Origin: Loxodes magnus
Lineage: Eukaryota; Ciliophora; Karyorelictea; Loxodida; Loxodidae
Reading direction: 5' to 3'
DNA: 64,000 nucleotides
Assembly (NCBI GenBank): GCA_946699065.1
Contig: CAMPDV010000042.1
Coordinates: 434,001 to 498,000 of the forward strand
Shown here: positions 48,801 through 61,033 of the stretch, in pieces
Layout of the letters: the number at the start of each line of letters is the position of its first letter
Numbering within the stretch: the first letter of the stretch is position 1
Made by a program: the position numbers and the translations under genes
Notes under the pieces: model-generated
What the model saw: the letters and a program-made list of their open reading frames with translations, nothing else
What the model was told of the DNA's origin: nothing
The model's database searches: none

Positions 48801-49962
48801 TTATATTAACTTGCGTTTAATTATTTTACTAAGCTTGATAAATTTTTCCTTAAATTGGCATAGATAAAATTTCATTTTTATCAAGAACAAAAACGTAGTT
48901 AGTGATTTCTTGGTTTTGCATAGGATCTGGTATAATATCGTTTTGGCTTTTAATTTCATTATTAGTAGCGTAATTTTGCTCACTAATATTTTTTTCTTCC
49001 CTACTTTAATCTTAAGACTGCTCATAATGATAAGCGTCCTAAGGCTAATCTTAATCGTTTTCTTATTAGTTAAGTCTGTTTTCTTCTTCATATTCAGTAT
49101 ATTTTAAATCTGTTTGTAGTTCTTCTTCTTACTTTTTCGCTTCCATTGCTTGTTATTCTCATTTAGCATCGTAAAACCACAAATCATTAGTGTTTTCCCA
49201 AGAGATATATTCGTGAAATTAAAACCAAGCGTTTATTTCTTTAAAAGCATTTTCTGTAGAATCAGAGCTATGAATAACATTTTTAAACAAGTCACAGCTG
49301 TTTTGATCTCTAATATATGAAGTAAGTTTCTGAACAATAGCGACTGCATTTTTACCTTCAAGAATGATAACAAGTACTGGACCTGATGTTATATATTTCT
49401 CGACATCAGTGAACTTCTATGTTTTTAAGAATTTGTGATAGTGCTTTTTTAGTTGCTCGTTTTATGCTTTTACCATTTTCATTGCTGATATTTATAAACC
49501 TTTTTGCTCAAAAATTTGTATTATTTCACCTACTAGTCCTCTTTGAATTGCATCAGGCTTTAGCATTACTAAAGTTCTCTCGGTGCTTTCAGATGTAGAG
49601 GGAATTGTAGCAGTTATCTTATGCAATTCATTTTTGAGAGTATTTTCTAGCTGCACCAGATCAGTAGAATTTATGGAAGTTTGAACACGAAGTCCTAAAC
49701 TCTGATTCTAGTGGTACGAACTAAAAATTTAGCCAGGCCTGTCATATAACCTTCTAAATGATCGAATGTTCATTGAAATTTATTCCTACCCTTGCATTGT
49801 CATATTGTTTGATTTATCCGTAGTTTAATGTTCTGAGGGATAAACTGAGTTCGACTCAGATAAATAAGTTTTTTCAGCCGAATGAAGTCTTCTATAAAAT
49901 TTATCGTCTGAGTAAGGATTGTATATTTGCAAAGGAATTAAACGTTACGGTATCTGTTCCAT
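45802..49962 (-). CDS. Large protein with N-terminal NDK domain and long helical C terminus
   Basis: A single uninterrupted frame of 1386 codons runs from ATG 49962 to TGA 45802. Residues 1-125 are Ser/Asn-rich. Residues 130-250 are a nucleoside diphosphate kinase domain: [40 protein letters not shown], and [20 protein letters not shown] with the phospho-acceptor His at 231. An acidic Gln-rich linker follows. The remaining thousand residues are helical and Gln-rich with no recognised domain (for example [20 protein letters not shown]). G frequency by codon position matches confirmed genes throughout and rejects the other two frames. NDK domains in such long proteins are typical of ciliary components, but the role here is unknown. 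Confidence 0.8.
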
Positions 49963-50176
49963 CTTAATAATAATTAATTATTATTTAAAATCAAATCAAT
50001 TTCATTTCCTTTTTCATATATCATTGAAATCGCTTATTGTTATACTGTTCTCTTTCTCGCTCTGTTTTATTCAGATACACTTATATATTTTTAGGAACTA
50101 CTTTATACTTCTAATTTACCTTAAAACACTATGGCTTAAATAAAGTAAAATTTTAATAAAATTAAGTTATTTAAAT

Positions 50177-51529
50177 TCAGAGACGACATACGTATGAAGA
50201 AGAATGTGTCACATATCTAACCCAACGACATGGAATTCCACTTCCCTTTTGCCCTCGCTCATCAATTTTGAGATACTTAACTTATAAATTAGAGACATTA
50301 TACATTGGTATTTCGAAAATCATGCTAAAATAGAAAATTACCTTATTGGTCCAAGCTCTTTTTTAGCTTATTGAATTGTACCGCTTTAACTAGTGGAAAT
50401 TCTAGCTCTAATGTTATGTTCCGAACCACCTTAAAATTTTTTAATAGTTCATTCCGTTATTTTATCTCCCTATTTATATTCCCAATTTTATCCGCTAGCT
50501 CCCTTAGGTAATTCGCAGTTCACAGATTGAGTGTGTCTAGGAACTGAAAATTTAATAACAACATTAGCTCCATATTATGCAGAAGGAAAGCAAGCTCTAA
50601 TTTTGATAACTAATTCTAATTTAAATGGTCCCTGCTCTTCTACAAAAGGAAAAATTCTAAAAGGAGCTTGATAATCTCCTGTAATTCTATAATTCATAAC
50701 TGTAAACTCTCCATCAGGAGGCTTTATTAAAACTCTTTTGAAGTCTTCAAATTCTTTCAAATCGACACACTCATGGAAGTTGCAATCATCAAGCACTATT
50801 CCAGGCCCGCCACCCCTCCTTCCAACAACAAGATCTTCATTAAGTCCTAGTTAAAGTTAAGGATTATTTTCAAGATACGACTTCATTTAAATGCATCCAT
50901 CGATTGAAGAGTTGATGACATATCCAGAGGAATTAAAGAGAACAGCAACCTTTTCAAAAATATCAACAAAAATCTCTTTTTTACTCTTTTTCATAGATTA
51001 AATTGGACGAAAAACTGCCATATGAGAAACAGTTGAAGTTTAAAAAAGATTAGGTCGAAGAGCCTATTTACTTTGATCGACAGCTATAGTTTCATTTACA
51101 ATATAAGGTCTAATTTATTCAGTTGAAACGGATTGAGGATATCCATAGTCTACTATTTCATCTAAAATTTCATACGCTAAGACGAAATTCTTTCTTATTG
51201 CTTCTTCAGATAAAACTCCACAAAAGTCTTTGATTACTTTAATAAGACACTGAATAATTTCTATAGTATAAGAAGGTGCTATATTTGTTAAGGTAGTAAC
51301 CACAAAGTAAAGATTGTTCTTCTTTAGGTAGATAAAGTTCACTCCTTCTATATTCTTAATTAAAATTTTACAAAAATGGGAGGTGCATCTCCTTTCCAAA
51401 GAGTGACTGTTCTAAAAAACGTTTCACATGCTTCTCTTTTTGTTTCTCCCCTGACTACAGTAAAAATTTACAATTTTTGGTAATAAGAGTATCACCTCTT
51501 GGGGAAAGAATAAAGAATTATTCCAACAT
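50177..51529 (-). CDS. AP4M1: AP-4 adaptor complex subunit mu
   Basis: The product is 433 residues encoded by four exons with three 17-nt introns. The N-terminal longin-like part reads MLEQFFILSPRGDTLITKNF, TLWKGDAPPIF, NNLYFVVTT and NFVLAYEILDEIVDYGYPQS, very close to plant AP-4 mu. The mu homology domain has EIFVDIFEKVAVLFNSSGYV, LNEDLVVGRRGGGPG, PPDGEFTVMNYRI and ends VRYVTHSSSYVCRL. It binds sorting signals in cargo and pairs with AP-4 beta, whose gene is at 36867-39062. Each exon joint falls inside a conserved block, so the introns are secure. Confidence 0.95.
50325..50341 (-). other. 17-nt intron in AP-4 mu, C-terminal
   Basis: GTAATTTTCTATTTTAG on the minus strand. Its removal joins KKELGPI to MIFEIPMYNVSNLQVKYLK, a conserved mu stretch. 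Without it the C terminus is nonsense. Confidence 0.93.
51355..51371 (-). other. 17-nt intron in AP-4 mu, second
   Basis: GTAAAATTTTAATTAAG on the minus strand. Removal joins WKGDAPPIF to NIEGVNFIYLKKN, as in other mu subunits. Confidence 0.93.
51455..51471 (-). other. 17-nt intron in AP-4 mu, first
   Basis: GTAAATTTTTACTGTAG on the minus strand. Removal joins DTLITKN to FRGETKREACETFFR, matching the mu N terminus. Confidence 0.93.
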
Positions 51530-51729
51530 TATAATTAAGACTGTTAAAAAAACTTTTATTTATAAATCTTTAAAGTTCTATTTCGATTCTGATTTATTAT
51601 TTTATCAGTTAATATAAGTATTTGTCTTTTATTATTATTAATAAAAAGATTTCATGCTTTAATTATTTATGCTATGAAATAATTAAACTTATTTACTTAG
51701 AAAATGAATTTTTTTATAAAAATACATTA

Positions 51730-52776
51730 TCAAGCTCTTTCTCCACTTTGACGAAGAATAGTTACTGCTCTTTTATACGCCTATTAAGCTATTTCCACTT
51801 TTCTCTTCCAATTTTAAAGTTATTAATATTTTTTCCTTAGTGCTTCCTTCTGATTCACATAGTCCATGACATTACTAGTCTCATCTAGCATATCCTATTT
51901 CAGTATTTAAATTTAAATATCATTCTTTATTTTTTTTTATTCTGTTGATATTTTATTAATTTCATTTTGCATTTTTTTCCTTTACTCATTGGCTGAATAA
52001 ATTCTCTCTTCTAGCTTATCTTTTGTAGAAGTTATTTCATTTAACTTCTTTTTGAGTGCATTTAGTCTTTATACAGTTTTACCAGTTGTCATTTTGAGAG
52101 ATATTAGTTTTTTGTTTCTCTCATTTATATCATTTACATGTTTTTTGTTTTCTATTTAAAGTTAATGAAAGTCAATGAATTTAAGATCATCACCCATACT
52201 GATTTTTTGCTTAATCTACAAGTTAGCTTTAGATATTTGATTATTTAATGCTATATTTTTTAACTCAAATTTGTCTCTGAGAGCTTCTTTTTGTCTCATT
52301 TTTTCTTCCATATATCTAATTATTCTTTCAGCTATTACTTTTCCTGTTTTAACATTTTCACTTCCCATTACAATATCTCTTTTAAATTCATATGCCTCAC
52401 GCTTTATTTCAGCGATAGCTAAATCTGTTTCCTCTAAAACTGCTCTAAGAGTTTCAAGAAGTTCTTCTGATTTTTTTCTTCCTTCTTCAATATTTTTTCT
52501 AAGAGATTCTAATTCAGCCTAAGCAATTTCATATTTTTCTTCAGCATTTAATTCTTTCTTTTCTTAATGAGCTGGTGCTTTTTTCTTCTTTTTCCCTTTT
52601 TCATTTTGTTCAAAGTTTTCTTCGAACTCCTCATCTTTTTTTTACCTAATTAAGTAAGATTCAAACAAATTATTTTCTCTTCTTTTTTACTCATTTTTCT
52701 TGCATATTTCCTCAAGTTCTTGAGACAATTTTTCAAGATTCATACGTTCATACTCTCTGATTACTAGTTCAGCCAT
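51730..52776 (-). CDS. CCDC113: CCDC113/CFAP263 ciliary coiled-coil protein
   Basis: The product is 348 residues, almost entirely coiled coil, matching the length of CCDC113. The N terminus has LSQELEEICKKNEQKRRENN and FESYLIR. A Lys/Glu linker follows. The conserved DUF4201 core reads KTGKVIAERIIRYMEEKMRQ, then SMGDDLKFIDFHQLQIENKK and HVNDINERNKKLISLKMTTG. The C terminus WKRKVEIAQQAYKRAV is also conserved. With CCDC96 it forms part of the axonemal radial-spoke/N-DRC bridge and basal-body-associated structures in ciliated cells. Expected in a ciliate. The stop is TGA 51730; no intron is needed. Confidence 0.95.
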
Positions 52777-53861
52777 TATGAAAGCTGAAATTATTTATCT
52801 TTAACAACATAAAGTTAATAGTGCTTTACTTAAATATTATAACTAATTTAATACTTTCTTTATAACTGCTTCTTAATGGAATAAACTTGATTTTTTATTA
52901 CGTGCCAGTCTATCACTATTATAAGGTTCTTTTTTTGTTTTTTATAAATGCTAAAAATATAAATAAGAACACTTAAAATAATGAACTATATTAGACGTAA
53001 TATATTTATAGTCATTTTAAAGATAAACTAGCTTGTTATGAGACATATTACTATATCATAGTATTGATTTAATTAAGATAGATGATTTGTAATTAATAAT
53101 GCAATAATTAGTAAAGCTGTTTAAAAGAATAAGCTAAGCTTATTATATGAGCTATATTATTACTTTACTGTTTTATTTAAAGTATTAACTAAGTTTGCTT
53201 AATCAACTACATTTTATTCTACTATCTTTTTTAGTTATCTTTGCTATTATCTTTTACAATTAGGATTTATTATTTTTTGCTTATTTAGCATATGAAAAAA
53301 GTAGAATTTTATATAAGATAAGGAGAGTATGTTTAAGCTGAGATATAGATAATTAAAGTTGAGTGTATAGATTCGCTTTACTGAATAAAGTTAGATTGAA
53401 CTATAGTATTGCTATTTATTGCTAGATATTCTTTTCATTATATTTATTTACAATTCCTATTACTTCTAGTAGCTTTCAGCTTAAACCTCATACACTCTTT
53501 AAGTATCTTTTATTATGAAACAGTTATAATAGAAATAATATTTAGCAGTAAGTATCTTTAAATTAGTTATAGGACTAGATATAATGCTATTAAGCTTTAG
53601 GATTTGGTAAATATGAAATATGAAGACTTTAATAAAAGTAAGATATTAATTATGGATTAGGCTTTATAATATACTCTAGTGCAATTATCACTTAAGCACA
53701 TTGCTTTACTTAAACAATGGTTGCAAATCTTTATTTAAATTAGATTATAATTGACCCTTATAATATATGTAGCACTGTAAAGTATAAATAAAGGCTGCTT
53801 AATAGTTTAAATTATAGATAGTTAGATATTAAATGCTTATTAATAAATTAAGTGTAGACGC
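52777..53861. other. AT-rich spacer
   Basis: 1.1 kb between two minus-strand genes, AT-rich; no recognisable element. Confidence 0.5.
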
Positions 53862-55142
53862 TCATTACTTAATATGAGAGTGCTAAATCAAATTCTGCTT
53901 CAAACTTTTATTTTGATTCTGCTTAGTGTAAATGCTGATTAGTAATACTCCAAATATAATAGACGATCCTCCTATAATTGTTCAAATCTAAACTGAAGGA
54001 TCCAATCCAGCTGCTCATGATAAGATACTTGAACTAAGTGGAAGAAAAGCCATAATTATGTTCATAGTGTTGAGAGGATAAGTTTAATTGCTTATGCAAT
54101 GAAAATGAAAGATGTTAGAAACTCCAGTAATAAAAGCAAAGAAAATCATAAAGTAAATGTACTTTTGATCCATTCAACCTATATAATTCCATTAAGCATT
54201 ATTGTACATATTGAAGTTAATTCCTTAGCTTATTGAATAAATAGTGTATATTGCTACTGTTATTGCTGCTCTATTAAATTAAAACAGGAAAAAGGGAACT
54301 TTTTACTCATAAGCATTTTAAAAGGTTATCATGAAACCTGCTTAGAATAATGAAGCTAGTAAAGCTGAGCAATCTCCTTTTGATACTTTTTAATTAATCG
54401 TAAAGGTAAATTTAGAAATTCCAGTTGTTGGTTCGTACAAAACTGGAAGAATAAATTCTTCTTTTTGTATATTGCTCATCTATATAATAGGAGATGGAAC
54501 ATAATACCCTTATTGAAAGTCTTGCATTATAAACAATATACCAGCAAAAATTATAAATATACCTCATAACATTTTTCAATCTAATTTTTTATCTTAAATC
54601 GCCTAATAAGAAGCTATGAAAGCAGGAAATGTTGTTAATATAAAGGTAGCATTTGCAGTAGAAGTTCAATTAAGACTATATGCGTAAGAGGCCATGCTTA
54701 AAGCTCAAAATGTTCCTGATAATAAAATTTGAAGCACATTTCTAAAATAAATTGCTTTTAATACTTAAAAAGACTTAGTCTGTGTAAATTCTAGAATTAC
54801 TAAAGGAAGCAAAGCTAATAATACAATCTACTCCCTTCAGTTTGTTTTCATTATGGGGGTCACTTCATGTAATCCATCTAAGAAGGGACCATTACTACTT
54901 CTAAAAACCATAAGAACAATCAAGAATAGGAAAGAAATGAGAGTTATTTAGCTTTAAGGTTAACTAAAGTAAATCATTTTTTACTATTAAATCTGAAAAG
55001 TTTGCTAACTTTGGCTTTCAAGATCAAATCAATATTCATCATTAGTTTTAATCAAATCATTTGGCAAATTAATCTCTTCAGATTGATTTAAGCTAAGACT
55101 AGAATTCTAGCCTATTCCCTTTATCTCATTTTTCTAACTCAT
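53862..55142 (-). CDS. EamA/DMT-type membrane transporter
   Basis: The product is 426 residues. An 85-residue polar N terminus precedes about ten hydrophobic segments, beginning ITLISFLFLIVLMVF. The third and fourth read LLSGTFWALSMASYAYSLNW and TSTANATFILTTFPAFIASY, typical of the EamA repeat in drug/metabolite transporters. A hydrophilic loop splits the two halves. The last helices are TMNIIMAFLPLSSSI and WTIIGGSSIIFGVLLISIY. The substrate is unknown; related eukaryotic proteins carry nucleotide sugars, amino acids or thiamine. Many Trp codons are TGA. The stop is TGA 53862. Confidence 0.85.
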
Positions 55143-55171
55143 ATTTAAAGTAAATGATTATCAAAGGAATC

Positions 55172-56263
55172 TCATTTAAAGAATAAGTTCTTTTAATTAT
55201 AATTATTAATATTAAGTTAAATTTATTACTTTAGATTACTTTTGTACTAATACCAATAAACTAATATTAGCAAGCTAAAAATTAATTAACTTTACATTTA
55301 CTTAAATCTATTTGATTTCATTATTGCAGGTAAGTTTGTAGGCTTGACCCAGTAAGGAGAAATATATGCTACTTAATATTTCTACTATGATTGAACTTTT
55401 TTATGGAATTCTTCTAGTTAATCTTTGAAATTAGGAATACTTGGAACGGTTTTATTTTCAATTTATTTAACTGATCTTGGAATACTATCGTAGGTTTTAT
55501 TTACATCAAAGCTATTTTTCTTTATCTGAGGACTAGTTTCTTTAGTTTATTTTATCTCTCTTTTAGTTTACTATAAGTTTTCATATTATTATTTAAAACT
55601 TTCTTTTATCTTTTGCTTATTTTGTTCAGAAAATCATCTTTATCTTATTTTTTGTCTTTTCAAGACTCTTTCATTTCTTTAAATTTGCTTCATTATATTT
55701 TCAAAAGGAATAGTTGCTCCTAAATCAAGAGATTTTAGTTTAAGGTTATTTTTTAGCTTCTACTTATCGTTATCTTTGTTTGTCTACTTTTAGTTGTATT
55801 GGATTTCTAAGCTTTTATTAAGTGCTATTTGGTAGTTGATATTATTGTCCGGCTTTATTTTTTATGGTCGTTTGAAATCGAATCGAGTTCTTACATGCTT
55901 AATAGGATCATAAGATTGCTAGACTACTTGCTTCCTAAGAAATTTTTGATTGTTATCATTGAATTCTTTATACCTGTTTTTCATAAATTTGTAAGAACCC
56001 AAATCTTCTTTAATATCCTTGGAATACAAAGCTCTCTCTTATTTTATGCCTGAAGGTGATCAAACCTATTCAAATTCCTTAGGAGCAGATTTTAATTGGG
56101 ATTGTCTAAATTATCGAGCTTAGTCAGTAATGGGATCATAAGTGTAGTCGATTTTATCTTTTCTAGAGAAGTAAATTTTGTCTTCATCATTTTTATACCT
56201 TCTCTAGAAAAGCTGATACGTAGTTAGGTTGGAAGTATTAAACAAGTCATTAATAGTAAGCAT
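55172..56263 (-). CDS. Uncharacterised basic protein
   Basis: The frame is up to 363 codons from ATG 56263. The first 100 residues (MLTINDLFNTSNLTTYQLFQ, YDPITDQARQFRQSQ) and a middle part (YDPIKHVRTRFDFKRP) look like conserved short motifs of a ciliary or cytoskeletal protein; the rest is a Lys/Gln-rich helix ending PYWVKPTNLPAIMKS. No family is named. The last 45 codons before TGA 55172 are AT-rich and may be non-coding, with a missed intron giving an earlier stop. Its start lies only 46 nt from the divergent receiver-kinase gene, so the two probably share a promoter. Confidence 0.65.
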
Positions 56264-56309
56264 TTTGCCAATAAATAAGCATTTAGAATATATTTGTATA
56301 AATAGTTAA
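56264..56309. promoter_or_regulatory. 46-nt bidirectional promoter region
   Basis: Only 46 nt separate the ATG codons of two divergent genes. All core promoter signals and both 5' leaders must lie here or inside the coding sequences. The stretch is AT-rich without a recognised motif. Confidence 0.5.
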
Positions 56310-58841
56310 ATGGAAGAAGAAAAGCCTATTCATATTTTGATAGTAGAAGACGAAACTTTTTAACGTTTATCTCTAGTTGATATTTTGTAACTGTATCATT
56401 ATACAACTGATGAAGCTCCTAATGGTTAAATTGCTTGAGAAAAATTATCCAAGAAAGAAAATAATTATGACTTAGTTTTGCTTGACATTATGATGCCTAT
56501 TATGGATGGAGTAGAGCTACTGCAACTGATGAAATCTTCTGAACGTACAAAAGATATACATGTGATTATGATGTCTGTTGCTGAAGAAACTGAAAAGATT
56601 TAGTATTGCATTAAGCTTGGAGCGATGGACTATTTAATCAAGCCTATAAGATCTAATGATGCTATGTTTTTTGGCTAAAGGGTAAGAGAAGCCAACAGAT
56701 AAAGACAAAGAGCATAGCATAACTCAAACATGAACAGTCTTTCAAATTACGAGACTGTAAAAGAATTAGGAAAAGGAACAAGCGGAAAGGTAACTCTAGT
56801 TAAGCATAAGTAAACGGGATAATAGTATGCTCTGAAATAAATGTTTGTAGAAAAAATGAATTAAAAAGAAGCCTAAAATGCAGAAAATGAAGTTGCACTC
56901 TTGAAAGTTCTTGTAGCTCCTACAATAATTCGTTATTATCACTCATTTTTTGATAATGGATATTTAAATATTTTGATGGAATATGCCTCAGGGGGAAATC
57001 TGCATGATAAACTAATTATGTACAAGAATCAAAACTAAAAAGTCCCTAATAAGTAAATTTTGCAATGGATAGCTCAACTTGTACTGGGTTTGCTCTTTAT
57101 GCATAGCAAAAATTAAATTCATAGAGATATTAAAGCTCAAAATATGTTTTTAGCAGAAAATAATGTTCTTAAATTAGGTGATTTTGGAGTTAGTAAGTCA
57201 CTATCATAAACTTCTTAAGGTTTTGCTTATACAATTGCAGGAACTCCTTACAATATGGCTCCAGAAGTATGTTTAGGACAGTAATACGATCAAAGTGCTG
57301 ATATATGATCGTTAGGAACACTTATATATGAGATAGCAACACTGCAGAGACCTTTTGAGCATACAGAATTAAAAGGTTTGATTGATAAAATTTGCAATAG
57401 CGATTATGAGCCTATTTCAGAAAATGTTGATTCAAATATCAAAACTATCATTCAGACTACATTAAACAAAGATCCAAGTAGAAGACCATTAATATGAGAT
57501 TTAGCAAAATTTCCTTGCATAGAGCAAGAAATTATGGAGTTTTGTGAGAGAGAAAAATGCACTAATCAAATTTAAGTCGTTCTAAAATGTCCTCAATTCC
57601 AAAACAATTTAAGAGCAAACTTGCGTGAGCCAGTTAATTTAGTAGAGAGACTAGATATAGAAGATATTGCTAATAATATTAGAGCTGAAATAAAATTGAC
57701 AGACTATAAGATTAACTATTTTGGAAAAAAGTACCAAAACGTTTTTAGTGGCTATGACTTAAGCTAAATCTTAAAATAAAAATACTAATTTAATGACGAA
57801 AAAATAAGGAATACATGTGCTCAAATGATTGAAAAAGAACTGATATTTTAAGTGGAGAACTTGAAAACCTTTAATTAGAATTACTATTACTGATTCTTAT
57901 AAGATAAACCAAATAATGCTAAAAACTGTATTTATAACTGACAAAAGTAAGTTAGATCTCATACTTAAATAACTGCTGATTTAATATTCTTATTAAATCA
58001 GATGCTTAAATAAGTTAACGAAACCTAAGATTAAGAATTTCTATTTCAAGTTAAAAAATCAACAGACTATACTAAGTTCTAGAAAGCAATTGGAGAATTG
58101 CAAAAGCTAGATATTACAGGACTTTTAGAAGATGAGAAAATGTCTTTTTTCTTAAATTTGTATTAGATTATGTACATCCATGCCTAAATTGATAATGGAG
58201 GATAAGTGAAGGGTATAAAGAAGGGATTATTGTTCTATCATGATACAGGAAGCTAATTCTTCTATAGCATTTAGAATTATAACTTTACACTTGCAGAAAT
58301 TAAGCATGGAATCCTTAGATAGAATCGGCCTCCTCCTGGATGCTTTAGAAGAATATTAAAATCAGGAGATCCAAGATTAAACCTAGTAATTAAGTAGTAC
58401 GATCCAAGAATTCTTTTAATATGCTTCGATCCTGATTAAGGAATTCCTAATGCTCTAGAATTTTTTAATGATCTAAACCAATAAAATAGGCTAAGCGTAA
58501 AGACTGAAGAGTTTTGCAATAGAGAAATATGCTGGAATTAGATCTCTCTAGAACTGACTTTTCCAAAGCTGTTTTATGATTACATGAATGATTTTGGTGG
58601 AAATTTTGAGAAGATGTTATCTTTTGTATGAAAGTACTATACTTCAGTATAAGATAAAGTTGAATAAATATAAGAAAAAGTAAAGCAAAAAAAGATTAAA
58701 GTGTTTTATAGAGAATATAATTCAAAAGAATATATGGAATATAATTAGAAACTACAAGAATACATTGATAATATGTATGAACAGGAGAAAGTAACACTTG
58801 GAAAAGTTAATGAAAATAATGAAAACAAAAAATCTAATTGA
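56310..58841 (+). CDS. Receiver domain - protein kinase - DEP - DUF547 fusion protein
   Basis: The product is 843 residues with four domains. Residues 7-120 are a two-component receiver: ILIVEDE with acidic pocket residues 13-15, the phospho-acceptor Asp 59 in LVLLDIMMP, Ser 89 and Lys 111 (YLIKP). Residues 147-400 are an intact NEK-like kinase: LGKGTSGKV, Lys 176, HRDIKAQN near 271, GDFG near 291 and TPYNMAPE. Residues about 455-530 are a DEP domain (KNYFGKKYQNVFSGYDLSQI-like, MIEKELI, YYYWFL). Residues about 605-800 are DUF547 (FFLNLYQIMYIHA, EIKHGILRQNRPPPG, DPRLNLVIKQYDPR). A histidine-kinase phosphorelay may gate Ser/Thr phosphorylation. The stop is TGA 58839. Confidence 0.93.
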
Positions 58842-61033
58842 TAATAATTTCTCTATCTAAGCGGTTTTACATTATTCTATCAATGCTTAAGCAAATTATC
58901 TAATTCTACTATTAAGGAATGCTTATAAGTAGCTTTAACTTCCAATTTTAAAATTGAGTTTTTATTAAAAAAAATAAATTAAAATATATTTTGATACTGT
59001 AAAACCATTTTAATACCTTTTCTTTAATTTAATTATTTGAAAAGAAAGACAAATGTTTAGCTCTTTAAATTAGATAACTATAAAGCTAATTTGAATAATG
59101 TTCTTATACTTAGTAAATTTAATTTGGAGTTAGTTATTATAGAATAACGCACTCATAAATATAGAAATTCATTTAGTTAATATTGTAAACATTTTATATA
59201 AAAGTATCTTTATTTTAGTCAAGCAGGCATTTAAATTAGCTAGAATATCAGAAATCATACTAAGTTATTTATTAGATAATAAAAGAGAAAACTAAGTTCT
59301 ATAAGTTATTTATTTTAGTAATAATTTTAAAAATAAAAGCAGGATAAAATAATCTTTCTAATATATTTCCATAATAAGATTAATTATTAACTTTACTATT
59401 AAAACATATTTTAACAACCTAAGCCGAAATATTTTCGAAGCATTAATTTATCTAAAGACATAAGAACTTAAAGAACTAATAACTATTTAATTAGTATGAA
59501 ATACTAAAATTAAATTAATAAGTAAATTATATAATGTATAAAAGAACTCAAAATATAACCAATAAAAATAAGTTAGAACTAGATTTTCTTTGTACCAACT
59601 TCATTTTATTAAATTAATATAAATTTTCTATAAATAAAACTTTTATATCATTCAGAAATTATTAATTAGCAGCAATAAATTATAGAAGAAAGTGATTATT
59701 TCATTATGGAATAGAAGGGTTGCAGTATTTAGTATCTAGTTTAAATGCAAATAATTTGAAGTAATTGTAAAAACTTTATTTATAAGAGAAATTTTATTTC
59801 AGTTTGTGAAAGTAAAGCTCTATTATCTATTTTAATAATAAATAGTGTGCTATTTATCTCATAAGATATTGCTTTAACCATAAAATTTTCATTTTTCATA
59901 AAAAGATGCCATAAAAGTTAATCTAAATAATACTTAGAAAAAATTATTTGGTTTAAGCAAAGCAATTACAGTTATAATTAGAACAATTATAATTGAAAAT
60001 GCCTATTAAATATAAAGATTTCTACGTTATAGTAATAGAATAACTTAAAATATTAGAATCTCGCTTTATAGATATCAAGCATATTTTGCTGCTTTTTATA
60101 ATTATAATATTTACTAGCTTTAAAATATATTATCTAATTTATATGCTAAATTTAAAAATGATTAAGCTGCTTCATATAATAAAAACAAAAATAGCTCTAC
60201 TAAAATGAAACTAAAAGCAAGTTTAAATAATTAGTCATTTTTACTATTTGTGATTTTCCTCTTTTTTATAAATATATTAATAATTAGTTTAAATAAGGTT
60301 AATATATAAAGTTTCATAGCAATAAGTTATCAAGAAAATTTGATATTAATTAGATTTTGATTTTATCAATATAAACCACATAATTTTATTTTTACATAAG
60401 GCTTTTACGCTAGAAGCAAAAAAAAGTTCCAAAATTAGAAATAAACATAATAAAAGGTAATTTCGTTTAAATTTATTTATAAATTATTTGATAACCCATG
60501 TATTTGATATTCTATAAGTAGATAGATTAATTAAAATGAGATTTTATCCTATAAATGAAATTTAAATTTTTCCTTCATATAATTAATATTCTTTAAATAA
60601 ATTTCCTTTCTTACTAAAAGGAATATTAATCTGATCTAATAGGCCTATATTTAATAAGCTATCCTAGTAAGTATTTTCTTTAATTAGTGATGAGTATTTT
60701 ATATATTATATAATCTAATTTAATAAAGAAGCGTTTTAAATAAGCTTCACTAATTATAAATGATTTAATGTTTAAGAATTATTTGTTTAAATAGCTTCAA
60801 GATTAATAGAATGGAAGTGATATGAATGCTTTCTATATCTTAACATGACTAGTTTAGTGTAGATTAATAGAAAATATCTATAGATTAAGAATACTAATAT
60901 TATTCAATTCTATTACTATTTCTAAGTCCTTTCTATCTTTTTAAATATCAGAACTATTCTATTGCATCCCTTAACTAAACTAGTTAAGTAAATTTAAAAA
61001 TTCTCTACTTTTGTCAGATATGGAAACTGAGGT
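58842..61033. other. AT-rich gene desert
   Basis: 2.2 kb of AT-rich DNA between two plus-strand genes. No frame with convincing codon bias, no GC peak, and no long inverted or direct repeat was seen. A coding-like frame continues a little upstream of the next gene's chosen start. Confidence 0.5.
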
